Source: Dipteris shenzhenensis
Taxonomy: Eukaryota > Polypodiophyta > Polypodiopsida > Gleicheniales
DNA: 64,000 bases
Assembly (NCBI GenBank): GCA_047967505.1
Contig: CM106540.1
Strand: one strand, 5' to 3'
A model generated the notes under the pieces. The model made no database searches. It was not told where the DNA came from and worked only from the letters and a program-made list of their open reading frames with translations. Position 1 is the first letter of the stretch, and the number at the start of each line of letters is the position of its first letter. This document shows positions 12,101 through 22,940 of the stretch, one piece after another. A program made the translations under genes and the position numbers.

Positions 12101-12488
12101 TTGAAGATGAAGGCTTATATTTTTCATCTTGTAGATGTGAGACCCTTGGCAAACTCATTTTTCTATATTTAATTAGTCCCTATTTACCAAAGTGAGCTAG
12201 CATCCCACATAAGAGTTCATATGTCATGTATGCTAAATAATCCTTGATCTTGAAAGAGTATACTCTAGGGGCTTGGCCAAAAATGAAAGGAGCTAATTGT
12301 TTCTCCAAAAGTATAGCTATCTCTGAATTCCCCCTCATGGGATAGCTAGTGCCAAGATATTTGGATAGTGTCTTGAGCACAAATAGTGGAAGATCTGGAG
12401 GCAGTCGATAGAGCGAGCGAGGAAAAGCGAGCGGGCCCAAAAAAGCGAGCGAGCTTTTCCACAATTTCCTTATCGAGGTATTCAACAT
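12084..12488 (-). pseudogene. Unidentified coding remnant
   Basis: The minus strand is open for 102 codons from ATG at 12488, then hits TAG at 12180-12182. The same frame continues with ordinary composition ('GLIKYRKMSLPRVSHLQDEK') for about 30 more codons. The middle reads 'LPLFVLKTLSKYLGTSYPM', hydrophobic and basic. No family was recognised. The 5' part overlaps a GCTCGCT-rich segment (12412-12462) that recurs near 24960-25010. It could be a relict of a mobile-element protein; confidence is low. Confidence 0.3.
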
Positions 12489-13039
12489 AGCTTTGTGAAA
12501 ACCACTATTTGGGAAAATTGTCGAAAATAAAACTTATGTTACTATGTGTAACTATACCAATATTGCGAATTATAGTCTACCTTAACTTCCAATGGGAGCC
12601 ATACTCACATTATGCAACAATAGTATGTGGTTTGAAAGAAACCGAATTTCCACTCCAAAGCGGATTCCATTACTGATACAACAATTCTTTTGCATTTGAA
12701 ATGGGTCTTATTATCAAACTCCTTCAATAATCAAAACAAATGCGTTGCTTGATATGTTGAACTTAGTAACATAAACATCACTTCACCCATATGTGGGGAA
12801 AAAAAACTTTCTGTAGACTTCATAGCATGGGATTGCATCAACACTTATGACATTTAAAATGGTTCTTCTTATTAAAAGTGTTATCAACCATGAAATAAAA
12901 TGTTTAAAAATAGTTCACCCATATGTTGAAAAACCCAAGTGTCATTTATGACATTCAAAATTGTTCTTGCAACCATCCTGTAGTTCCTAGAGATTTTGCC
13001 CATACTTCCAACCCCTTCCCTTCAACCACTAAGAGGTAT
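12489..13039. other. Spacer, nothing recognised
   Basis: AT-rich with no long frames. A weak repetition of 'TTCACCCATATGT' phrases (about 12780 and 12920) is the only structure. Confidence 0.5.
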
Positions 13040-13412
13040 CTAATAGTTTTATAGAACACTTGAGATATCATCACCTCCTAATACAAAACCATTATTACTA
13101 TTTGTAGAACACTTGAGATATCATCACCTCTTAATACAAGACCATTCTTACTATTTGTAGAACACTTGAGATATCATCACTCCTTCCCTTCAGCCACTAA
13201 GAGGTACCTAATACTTTTGTAGAACACTTGAACCATTCTTACTATTTGTAGAACACTTGAGATATCATCACCTTTTAATACAAAACCATTCTTACGGTTT
13301 GTATAACACTTGAGATATCATCACCTCTTAATATAAGACCATTCTTAGTATTTGTAGATCACTTTAGATATCATCGTCTCTTAATACAAGACCATTCTTA
13401 CTATTTGAGAGA
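13040..13412. repeat. ~54-bp tandem repeat, about seven units
   Basis: Units contain GTAGAACACTTGAGATATCA, then TCACCTCTTAATACAAGACC and ATTCTTACTATTT. Starts lie near 13051, 13105, 13159, 13246, 13303 and 13357, with one shortened unit near 13220. Confidence 0.85.
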
Positions 13413-13458
13413 TTAATGGATTAAAGGTTTGAAGCTCATAGGAGACGAAGGAAGAGAA

Positions 13459-13622
13459 AGTCAGTTTCGACATGAGGACAATAAAACTAATTGGAATATT
13501 TTGACTTATGTATTATACCTTTTTGAAGACTATGAATTTAAGTCAGTTTCAACATTAGGATGATAAAACTAATTAGAATATTTTGACTTATGTATTATAT
13601 ATTTTTGAAGACTATGAATTTT
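13459..13622. repeat. 82-bp direct tandem duplication
   Basis: AGTCAGTTTC...ACTATGAATTT at 13459 recurs from 13541 with a handful of substitutions. Confidence 0.85.
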
Positions 13623-15617
13623 AATGAGGAGAGGCATGCACACTACTTAGTAAATACACTAGTACTACTACTAGCCTACGACTATTAAGCCTAGTAGCAC
13701 CAGTGTCATTTTGAGCCTTGTATCAGCCTTTTGATAATTTTCTTTCATCTTTAGTGCAATAGAAATTATTCCTTCTATCAGAAGAATCTTGCCAAATTTA
13801 TTCAAAGTGATGATTTTGTAGTCTACAGCCACTATCCTCTAACTCTCAAAAATATATTAAATGTGAGCACCCATTTATCTTGTTTGATCAACCCTAGACT
13901 ATGCTGCAATAGGACATTACTAGAACAAAAAAAAAAAGAATTGATATGGCGATGTTCGGTGTGAAATAACCAAATTAAGGATTTAATAAGAAAGAAAACA
14001 ATCAGAATCAAAAGGCTATGCAATGGCTCAAATCTGCATAGAAATTATAATGTGCCTCCCAACTCTTATGCATTCCAGCTCCTCATGTTTGACAACAATG
14101 CAAACAATAATGAAATCACATTATCTTTAGTTTCAAAGTAAGCAAAGCACCAAAAATAAATGCAAACGTATTGGATGACGAATAAATAGGTATAGATATA
14201 GATAGACCTATATATATGCATTCATAGATATAATGATGATTAAAGTTGGACGGTATAATAATATTATGTGTACTATCATTGGGATTAGGACTACTATTGG
14301 TAATATTGTATGTAGTAGTAGGAGAACTACCATTAAGGAACACTCAAATAAAATTACTAATGGTGGTGATAAAACTACCACTAGTAGTTTGGTAATTACC
14401 CCTAACATCTACAACAAATATTTGATGGGTAGCTAGTATTAGGTCAAAAGGCGCCAATTGTGCTATAATAATGGACCAAAAAAGGGAGTGCTATAGCATC
14501 ACCTAAGGGTCACTTTTTATCCATGAAAGAAACAAGTCGGTGCAACCTAGGTCATATAGATCTGGGTCATGTGGAGTGGTTCGCGTCTCTTTCCTTGACA
14601 AAAAAGTTACACTACCTTTGATAGTAACTACAAAGATTACTGCCATAGTGCCATAGAGTAGCCCCTAGGTTGCACCATCATCCCTTTTTGCTTTTGAGCC
14701 ATTAAGTTTGATCCACTGATTTTATGTAGAATTATTCTACTATATGTTCACATGTCCTTAATAGGATCTTGATATAATCCCTTCCATTGTAAGTACTTTT
14801 ACTTCAAGTTTCACATATCCTTAACAAACCACTAGGCTTCAACACAAATTCATTCTTATGTTTCAAGCCTTAAACTCAAACACCCTTGTAAAAGGGATAA
14901 TGTATTAAAGCTACATTCAATCCATCAAATCTTTTGAATAACAGTTCTATTGAAAATTTATGTATCATCAATAGGATTTCATCCATTATATGTTCATTTG
15001 TCTTTAATAGTAAGTCTAAAAATTCATGTATCTTCAATATTATTTCTCTCATGTGTTCCAATATCTTCAAAAGGATACCTTTATTTAATAATGTCCAAAC
15101 TTGAGCATTGATTTGTATTTATCAAACACAATTTCACTCCACCTATTCTTTAGAATGAAATTTTTTCGCCAAAAGTGGGTCAAATGTAAGGTCTTTCCAC
15201 ATATTCTTAAGAATGAAAATTTTGGCCTTACGTTGGCAAGTCTATGGAATGAGGGTAAGGCCAAAGTCTCTGGTACGGTGCATTAGGTCTTGATTAATTC
15301 TTCTTTAGGCTTGAATATTTAATGCATTAACTTCACAACTATTATTTATGCTTGAACTTGTAATGTATTAATTTCATGACTTAGGATTTTATGAAGTTAT
15401 ATCTAACATATCCCAAATTTAATGGAAATTAATATCCTACATAACACAACAAAGTATCATCATATCCCTTCCCAAAATCAATGCTACCTAGCAACTCTCC
15501 TGGCATTTTCACTGCCTTGCATTTGAGTTAGCTATGATGAAGAATGTTGCCTGCCTTTGGAACCTCTTAGAGTTACCGTTAGCATGATCTAATTTCATGT
15601 ACCCCAAAACTTGAGAC
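13623..15617. other. AT-rich spacer, nothing recognised
   Basis: Only short AT-rich chance frames (60-75 codons) are present, often overlapping on both strands near 14116-14436. No motifs or repeats of note. Confidence 0.5.
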
Positions 15618-16105
15618 TTGGAGATTCCCATATCACACCAGTGGTAGCTATCTTGTCCACTCTCAATGCTAGTAAGAGCTAGGCCCCATAGACTGGTAAA
15701 AGAAGTCTTTTTGGAGGTTCAATTTTTTCCCTCCGTCTTCTGCAGGCCCCCTGATGAAATAGGATATATTCATCACCCTACATTTAATGCAATAATTGAC
15801 ACAACTTTTTTGGACCTGACTATGTAGTTTACATCCCAAAATTGGTGCTAAAATTGCAGATTGGGAGATTCCCATATCACACCAACGGTAGCTATCTTGT
15901 CCACTCTCAACACTAGTAAGAGCCGCGGTCCCCATAGACTGATAAAAGAAGTCTTTTTGGAGGTTCAATTTTTTGCCTCCTTCTTCTCCGGCCCCATGAC
16001 GGAATAGCATATATTCACCACCCTACATTTAATGCAAGAATTGACAACTTTTTTTGGACATGACTATGCAGCTAACATCCCAAAATTGGTGCTAAAATTG
16101 CATAC
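15618..16105. repeat. 244-bp direct tandem duplication
   Basis: GAGATTCCCATATCACACCA occurs at 15621 and again at 15865. The following ~240 bp align, including GTAGCTATCTTGTCCACTCT, TTTTTGGAGGTTCAATTTTT and CCCAAAATTGGTGCTAAAAT. The copies differ at scattered positions, so the duplication is not recent. A 113-codon minus frame across it is a repeat by-product. Confidence 0.9.
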
Positions 16106-16223
16106 CGGGCATCTCCATTTGCCGGGAGGTGTCCCCAGTGACCCCTTGGACTTGCTCTATTTGTCTAGTTGTGTCTCTCCACAAAATCGGAGTAGGGCCT
16201 ATTTTCCCCATCTAGTAAAACTA

Positions 16224-16232
16224 TATGCATCA

Positions 16233-16263
<31 letters not shown>

Positions 16264-16316
16264 TGCATGCATGCATGCATCCATGTATGTATGTACACAC
16301 ACACATATGTATGTAT
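16224..16316. repeat. (ATGT)n / (ATGC)n microsatellite
   Basis: Runs of GTAT and GCAT repeats with a CACACACA interruption lead into the tandem array that follows. Confidence 0.85.
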
Positions 16317-16794
16317 GTGTACTAAAACTACTAAAACTATATGCATCAAATAATGTTGTTGATCAATTTTTGGCATACCCCAGGGGTTAGGCCTAACGGA
16401 ATGATGGCTCAGCTTCCTCAGGCTGGACGGAAATCAGCCTTGGCACCAAAATCAAGACCCCCATTGCAAAGAAAGGTAAGGAACACAAGTGCTTGTTCTT
16501 ATGCTCATGAGACAACAAAATGCATGACATAGGCAACCAACGGGGTCTTACTTTTGATGTTTGTATGTATGTATGTATGTATGTGTATGTGTGTGTGTAT
16601 ATGTATGTATGTATGTATTTATGTATGTATATATATATATATATATATATGTATATGTATATGTTGATGCATATATGTATATATTGATGTATATATTGAT
16701 GCATACAATTTTGATATATGGAGAAAATGGACATGAAAACCATCTAAATTGGTTCTTGTCGTTCGATTTGATATATGACATGATCCTATTTGGA

Positions 16795-17015
16795 TTTGTA
16801 AGTCCAAAGGTATGGGGTCCTACTTTTAGGGCCTAAATGCCTAAAATAGGTAGCGCATTAACGCGCTACCTATTTCATGCATTTAGGCCTCAAAAGTAGG
16901 ACCCCATTGGCAACACAATGGGGTCTAGTTTTAAGGCCTAAATGCATGAAATAGACAGCGTGTTAACACGTTGCCTATTTTAGCCATTCAGGCCCTAAAA
17001 GTAGTAACCCGTATC
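16795..17015. repeat. Foldback 1 of array (double core)
   Basis: Palindromic cores are centred near 16860 and 16962. The half-site is like GGTAGCGCATT followed by its near-complement. They are flanked by inverted copies of GGGGTCCTACTTTTAGGGCC. Confidence 0.85.
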
Positions 17016-17514
17016 TTTGGACTTGCATATCCAAATGGGGTCATGTCATAAATCAAATCGAACGGCAAGATCCACTTTAGATGGTTTTCATGTCCATTTT
17101 CTCCATCAACTAAAACTATATACATCAAATAATGTTGTTGATCAATTTTTGGCATACCCCCCCAAAATCAAGACCCCCATTGCAAAGAAAGGTAAAGAAC
17201 ACAAGTGCTTGTTCTTATGCTCATGAGACAACAAAATGCATGACATGGGAAACCAATGGGGTCTTACTTTTGATGTTTGTATGTATGTATGTATGTATAT
17301 ATATGCATGTACATACATACATACATACATATACACACACACATATATATATATATATGTATTTATGTATATGTTGATGCATATATGTATATATTGATGT
17401 ATATATTGATGCATACAATTTTGATATATGGAGAAAATGGACATGAAAATCATCTGAATTGGCTTTTGCCGTTTGATTTGATATATGACATGACCCCATT
17501 TGGATTTATAAGTC

Positions 17515-17735
17515 CAAAGATACGGGGTCCTACTTTTAGGGCCTAAATGCCTGAAATAGGCAGCGCATTAACGCGCTGCCTATTTCATGCATTTAGGCCT
17601 CAAAAGTAGGACCCCATTGGTTTCACAATGGGGTCCTACTTTTGAGGCCTAAATGCATGAAATAGGCAGCGTGTTAACGCGCTGCCTATTTTAGGCATTC
17701 AGACCCTAAAAGTAGCACCCCGTATCTTTGGACTT
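17515..17735. repeat. Foldback 2 of array (double core)
   Basis: Cores are near 17573 (GGCAGCGCATT half-site) and 17678. The two inner arms (TTTCATGCATTTAGGCCTCA and its inverse) meet at ACCCCATTGG / CACAATGGGG. Confidence 0.9.
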
Positions 17736-18028
17736 GCATATCCAAATGGGGTCATGTCATATATCAAATCGAACGGCAAGATCCAATTTAGATGGTTTTC
17801 ATCTCCATTTTCTCCATCAACTAAAACTATATTCATCAAATAATGTTTTTGATCAATTTTTGGCATACCCCCCCAAAATCAAGACCCCCATTGCAAAGAA
17901 AGGTAAAGAACACAAGTGCTTGTTCTTATGCTCATGAGACAACAAAATGCATGACATGGGAAACCAATGGGGTTTTACTTTTAATGTTTGCATGTATGTA
18001 TGTATGTATATATATGCATGTACATACA

Positions 18029-18089
<61 letters not shown>

Positions 18090-18237
18090 GTATATGTTGA
18101 TGCATATATGTATATATTGATGTATATGTTGATGCATACAATTTTGATATATGGAGAAAATGGACATGAAAATCATCTAAATTGGCTCTTGCCGTTCGAT
18201 TTGATATATGACATGACCCCATTTGGATTTGTAAGTC

Positions 18238-18458
18238 CCAAGATACGGGGTCCTACTTTTAGGGCCTGAATGCCTAAAATAGGGAGTGCGTCAACGCGCT
18301 GCCTATTTCATGCATTTAGGCCTCAAAAGTAGGACCCCATTGGCAACCCCAATGGGGTCCTACTTTTGAGGCCTAAATGCATGAAATAGGCAGCGCGTTG
18401 ATGCGCTCCCTATTTTAGGCATTCAGGCCCTAAAAGTAGCACCCCGTATCTTTAGACT
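18238..18458. repeat. Foldback 3 of array (double core)
   Basis: Cores are near 18293 (GGGAGTGCGTC / AACGCGCTGCC) and 18402. They differ from foldback 2 mainly by matched changes in both cores. Confidence 0.9.
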
Positions 18459-18707
18459 TGCATATCCGAATGGGGTCATGTCATATATCAAATCGAATGG
18501 CAAGATCCAATTTAGGTGGTTTTCATGTCCATTTTCTCCATCAACTAAAACTATATTCATCAAATAATGTTGTTTATCAATTTTTGGCATACCCCCCCAA
18601 AATCAAGACCCCCATTGCAAAGAAAGGTAAGGAACACAAGTGCTTGTTCTTATGCTCATGAGACAATAAAATGCATGAAATAGGTAACCAACGGGGTCCT
18701 AATTTTG

Positions 18708-18766
18708 CTGTATGTATGTAAGTATGTATATATGTATGTATATACATACATATATATCTATATGTG

Positions 18767-18830
<64 letters not shown>

Positions 18831-18842
18831 TATGTATGTATG

Positions 18843-18893
<51 letters not shown>

Positions 18894-18925
18894 ATATATA
18901 TGTATGTATATGTATATGTTGATGC
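18708..18925. repeat. Compound (TGTA)n(TG)n(TA)n microsatellite
   Basis: This is the longest microsatellite of the array, with about 27 TG dinucleotides followed by about 20 TA dinucleotides. Equivalent tracts in sister units lie at about 16557-16656, 17276-17392, 17990-18093, 19500-19640, 20208-20378, 20874-20968 and 21185-21320. Their lengths vary independently of the rest of the unit. Confidence 0.95.
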
Positions 18926-19047
18926 ATACATGTATATATTGATGCATACAATTTTGATATATGGAGAAAATGGACATGAAAACCATCTAAATTGGTTCTT
19001 GTCGTTCGATTTGATATATGACATGATCCCATTTGGTTTGCAAGTCC

Positions 19048-19265
19048 AAAGATATGGGGTCCTACTTTTAGGGCCTGGATGCCTAAAATAGGCAGTGCGT
19101 TAACGCGCTGCCTATTTTAGGCATCCAGGCCCTAAAAGTAGGACCCCGTATCTTTGGACTTGCATATCCAAATGGGGTCATGCGTTAACGCGCTGCCTAT
19201 TTTAGGCATCCAGGCCCTAAAAGTAGGACCCCGTATCTTTGGACTTGCATATCCAAATGGGGTCA
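19048..19265. repeat. Foldback 4 of array (single core, right half duplicated)
   Basis: One core near 19104 has arms that mirror each other directly (AGGGCCTGGATGCCTAAAAT and its inverse). The right half from CGTTAACGCGC to GGGGTCATG is then repeated in direct orientation, giving an extra ~86 bp. Confidence 0.85.
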
Positions 19266-19534
19266 TGTCATATATCAAATCAAACGGCAAGATCCAATTT
19301 AGATGGTTTTCATGTCCATTTTCTCCATCAACTAAAACTATATTCATCAAATAATGTTGTTGATCAATTTTTGGCATACCCCCCCAAAATCAAGACCCCC
19401 ATTGCAAAGAAAGGTAAAGAACACAAGTGCTTGTTCTTATGCTCAAGAGACAACAAAATGCATGACATGGGAAACCAATGGGGTCTTACTTTTAATGTTT
19501 GTATGTATGTATGTATGTATATATGTGCATGTAC

Positions 19535-19628
<94 letters not shown>

Positions 19629-19784
19629 GTATGTATATGTTGATGCATATATGTATATATTGATGTATATGTTGTGCATACAATTTTGATATATGGAGAA
19701 AATGGACATGAAAATCATCTAAATTGGCTCTTGCCGTTTGATTTGATATATGACATGACCCCATTTGAATTTGTAAGTCCAAAG

Positions 19785-19965
19785 ATACGGGGTCCTACTT
19801 TTAGGGCCTGAATGCCTAAAATAGGGAGCGCGTCAACATGGGAAAGCCAATGGGGTCCTACTTTTGAGGCCTAAATGCATGAAATAGGCAGCGCGTTGAC
19901 GCGCTCCCTATTTTAGGCATTCAGGCCCTAAAAGTAGCACCCCGTATCTTTGGACTTGCATATCC
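19785..19965. repeat. Foldback 5 of array (one core truncated)
   Basis: The first core is cut off after GGGAGCGCGTCAAC (about 19838) and joins 'ATGGGAAAGCCAATGGGGTC'. The second core, near 19898, is complete. Confidence 0.8.
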
Positions 19966-20265
19966 GAATGGGGTCATGTCATATATCAAATCGAATGGCA
20001 AGATCCAATTTAGATGGTTTTCATGTCCATTTTCTCCATCAACTAAAACTATATTCATCAAATAATGTTGTTTATCAATTTTTGGCATACCCCCCCCAAA
20101 ATCAAGACCCCCATTGCAAAGAAAGGTAAGGAACACAAGTGCTTGTTCTTATGCTCATGAGACAACAAAATGCATGAAATAGGTAACCAACGGGATCCTA
20201 ATTTTGCTGTATGTATGTAAGTATGTATATATGTATGTATATACATACATATATATCTATATGTG

Positions 20266-20320
<55 letters not shown>

Positions 20321-20323
20321 ATG

Positions 20324-20366
<43 letters not shown>

Positions 20367-20509
20367 ATGTATATGTTGATGCATATATGTATATATTGAT
20401 GCATACAATTTTGATATATGGAGAAAATGGACATGAAAACCATCTAAATTGGTTCTTGTCGTTCGATTTGATATATAACATGATCCCATTTGGATATGCA
20501 AGTCCAAAG

Positions 20510-20625
20510 ATACGGGTTCCTACTTTTAGGGCCTGGATGCCTAAAATAGGCAGCGTGTTAACGCGCTGCCTATTTTAGGCATCCAGGCCCTAAAAGTAGG
20601 ACCCCGTATCTTTGGACTTGCATAT
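20510..20625. repeat. Foldback 6 of array (single core)
   Basis: The core near 20564 (GGCAGCGTGTT / AACGCGCTGCC) has arms almost identical to foldback 4. Together these two define a single-core subtype. Confidence 0.85.
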
Positions 20626-20908
20626 CCAAATGGGGTCATGTCATATATCAAATCAAACGGCAAGATCCAATTTAGATGGTTTTCATGTCCATTTTCTCCA
20701 TCAACTAAAACTATATTCATCAAATAATGTTGTTGATCAATTTTTGGCATACCCCCCCAAAATCAAGACCCCCATTGCAAAGAAAGGTAAAGAACACAAG
20801 TGCTTGTTGTTATGCTCAAGAGACAACAAAATGCATGACATGGGAAACCAATGGGGTCTTACTTTTCATGTTTGTATGTATGTATGTGTGTATATATATG
20901 CATGTACA

Positions 20909-20944
<36 letters not shown>

Positions 20945-21268
20945 TATATATGTATGTATGTATGTATATGTTGATGCATATTTGTATCTATTGATGTATA
21001 TATTGATGCATACAATTTTGATATATGGAGAAAATTGACATGAAAAACATCTAAATTGGCTCTTGCCATTTGATTTGATATATGACATGATGCCATTTGG
21101 ATTTATAAGTCCAAAGATACGGGGTCCTACTTTTAAGGCCTCAATTTTTGGCATACCCCCCCAAAATCAAGACCCCCATTTTGCTGTATGTATGTAAGTA
21201 TGTATATATGTATGTATATACATACATATATATCTATATGTGTATGTATGTATGTATGTATGTATGTA

Positions 21269-21306
<38 letters not shown>

Positions 21307-21474
21307 CATACATATGTATATATTGATGCATATATTGATGCATATCTTGATGTATATATTTATGCATACAGTTTTGATTGATGGAGAAATCAGGCATGAA
21401 AACCATCTAAATTGACTCTTGCCGTTCGATTTGATATAGGACATGATCCCATTGGGATTTGTAAGTCCAAAGAT

Positions 21475-21700
21475 ACGGGGTCCTACTTTTAGGACCTAAA
21501 TTCCTGAAATAGGTAGCTTGTCAATGTGCTGCCTATTTCATGCATTTAGGCCTCAAAAGTAGGACCTCATTTGGTCCTACATGGGGTCCTACTTTTGAGG
21601 CCTAAATGTATGAAATAGGCAGTGCATTGGCGCGCTGCCTATTTTAGGCATTCAAGCCCTAAAAGTAAGACCCCATATCTTTGGAATTACAAATCCAAAT
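21475..21700. repeat. Foldback 8 of array (double core, most diverged)
   Basis: Cores near 21524 (GGTAGCTTGTC half-site) and 21628 carry more substitutions than the other units. The unit just before (20735-21140) lost its foldback by an internal junction at about 21140. Confidence 0.8.
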
Positions 21701-21895
21701 GGGGTCATGTCATACATCAAATCAAATGGCAAGAGCCAATTTAGATGTTTTCATGCCCATTTTATCGATTTAATAAAACTATATGCATCAAATAATGTTG
21801 TTTATCAATTTTTGGCATACACCCCCAAAATCAAAACCCCCATTGGAAAGAAAGGTAAGGAACACAAGTGCTTGTTCTTATGTTCAGGAAACATT

Positions 21896-21971
21896 AAAAA
21901 AGAGGCCTAGTAGCCCAAAAATGGCAGTGCATCAATGCACTATCATTTTTGGGTTGCCAGGTCTCTTTTTT
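21896..21971. repeat. Independent foldback with related core
   Basis: Arms AAAAAAGAGGCC..AGCCCAAAAATGG and inverse CATTTTTGGGTTGCCAGGTC flank the core GGCAGTGCATC / AATGCACTATC. The arms are unrelated to those of the array; the core is related. Confidence 0.85.
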
Positions 21972-22488
21972 GTTGTCTCACGAGCATACATATGGAGGTT
22001 ATTATACAATATAACTAAGAAGTAGTATTGAAGTAGTTCTACAATTTGGATGCATTAAGAGCATTCATATAGCAAGGAAGAATATAATAATTGAATACAT
22101 TTTTTTTTCAATACATATTGCTAGTGAGACTACCAAAAAGAGGCTCTACCCCTCATGATGTCTCTGGATACAGAATATGAGATTGCTTGAGGCTTGGATT
22201 GCAGCTGGAAACATTGCGTGGGCAAAGCCACTATATGCCTCAAGTGTTGGAAATTGATATATGGCTCAAGTGCTAGAATGTGCAAATCATGGCCAAAATC
22301 AAGACCCCTTAGAGATTCCATGAGGGCTATCCTTTTACTACTACACACGTCACCTTTAGTCGAGGGCAGAACCATTCGTCGTCATAGGCAGCAGGTTCAT
22401 GGGACCCCATCCCATGATCCAAGGCATTATTCAAAGACAAAGTATTTCTGACCATTCCCAAATTGAGTTTGCCAATTCCTAATCTGAT
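21972..22488. other. Spacer, nothing recognised
   Basis: No continuous coding signal. Two ~80-codon frames overlap on opposite strands (22130-22451) without motifs. Confidence 0.5.
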
Positions 22489-22605
22489 TGCAAAGCCCTT
22501 GCTTAAGCTTGAATGAGCCTCTTGATTTTGGGGGTGTAATGGTCAAAAATGGCTTAACACGCCCAAAATCAAGAGGCTCATTCAAGCTTAAGCAAGGGCT
22601 TTGCA
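22489..22605. repeat. Perfect 44-bp inverted repeat
   Basis: Positions 22489-22532 (TGCAAAGCCCTTGCTTAAGC...) and 22562-22605 are exact reverse complements over 44 bp, with a 29-bp loop. Perfect arms in otherwise decayed DNA suggest recent formation or gene conversion. Confidence 0.95.
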
Positions 22606-22694
22606 GGTCTTGTTTTTGGGTGGCAAAAGCACGAAAAATGACAACGCATTAAGGTGTTGCCATTCTTATGCTTCCCCCCTCCAAAAACAAGACC
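22606..22694. repeat. Third independent foldback with related core
   Basis: Arms GGTCTTGTTTTTGGGTGGCA and TCCAAAAACAAGACC enclose the core GACAACGCATT / AAGGTGTTGCC. It starts directly at the end of the perfect 44-bp inverted repeat. Confidence 0.8.
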
Positions 22695-22794
22695 CCCAAG
22701 CTATTCATTAGAGACACCAAAATGAGGAGAAGGATGATGTGAGGAGTAGAGGAGCTGGCCAATGAGGGGAGGGACAGCCTTGGAATTGCCAGCA

Positions 22795-22940
22795 ACAAGC
22801 ATGATGCAAGGAGGTGAGAAGGCAAAGAAGCAAGGAGGTGAGGAGGTGAGGAAGCAAGGAGGCGAGGAGGCAAGAGGCAGTCTTGAAGGGCAACAAGAGG
22901 GTGGAGGTGGCCGAAAGAGTAAGCAAGAAAGGGAGGGATG
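22795..22940. repeat. Purine-rich (AAGCAAGGAGGTGAGG)n tract
   Basis: Imperfect 8-16 bp repeats of AAGGAGGTGAGG-type words on the plus strand. They create a Gly/Lys/Glu/Gln-rich frame (within 22762-23247) that I do not consider a gene. Confidence 0.8.

Larger units (their letters stand above)
16330..21895. repeat. Tandem array of ~0.4-0.8 kb foldback units with embedded microsatellites
   Basis: An anchor phrase (GATCAATTTTTGGCATACC and variants) recurs at about 16361, 17140, 17851, 18575, 19362, 20073, 20735, 21141 and 21803. Spacings are 779, 711, 724, 787, 711, 662, 406 and 662 bp. Each unit contains a ~130-bp lead block (AAAATCAAGACCCCCATTGC, AACACAAGTGCTTGTTCTTA), then a length-variable (TGTA)n(TG)n(TA)n tract. 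A long foldback follows, whose arms start at GGAGAAAATGGACATGAAAA and meet at one or two palindromic cores. Much of the unit-length difference comes from the microsatellite and from one versus two cores. No protein-coding capacity is believable. All long frames here are Tyr/Ile/Cys/Met or Thr/His runs. Confidence 0.95.

Noticed and set aside
16393-21444. Many 60-151 codon frames rich in Tyr/Ile/Cys/Met or Thr/His
   Set aside because: Translations of (TGTA)n, (TA)n and (TG)n tracts and of foldback arms, repeated unit by unit on both strands.
16330-21895. CRISPR-like array
   Set aside because: Repeats are hundreds of bases long, contain microsatellites and foldbacks, and lie in plant nuclear DNA; there are no short uniform repeats with unique spacers.
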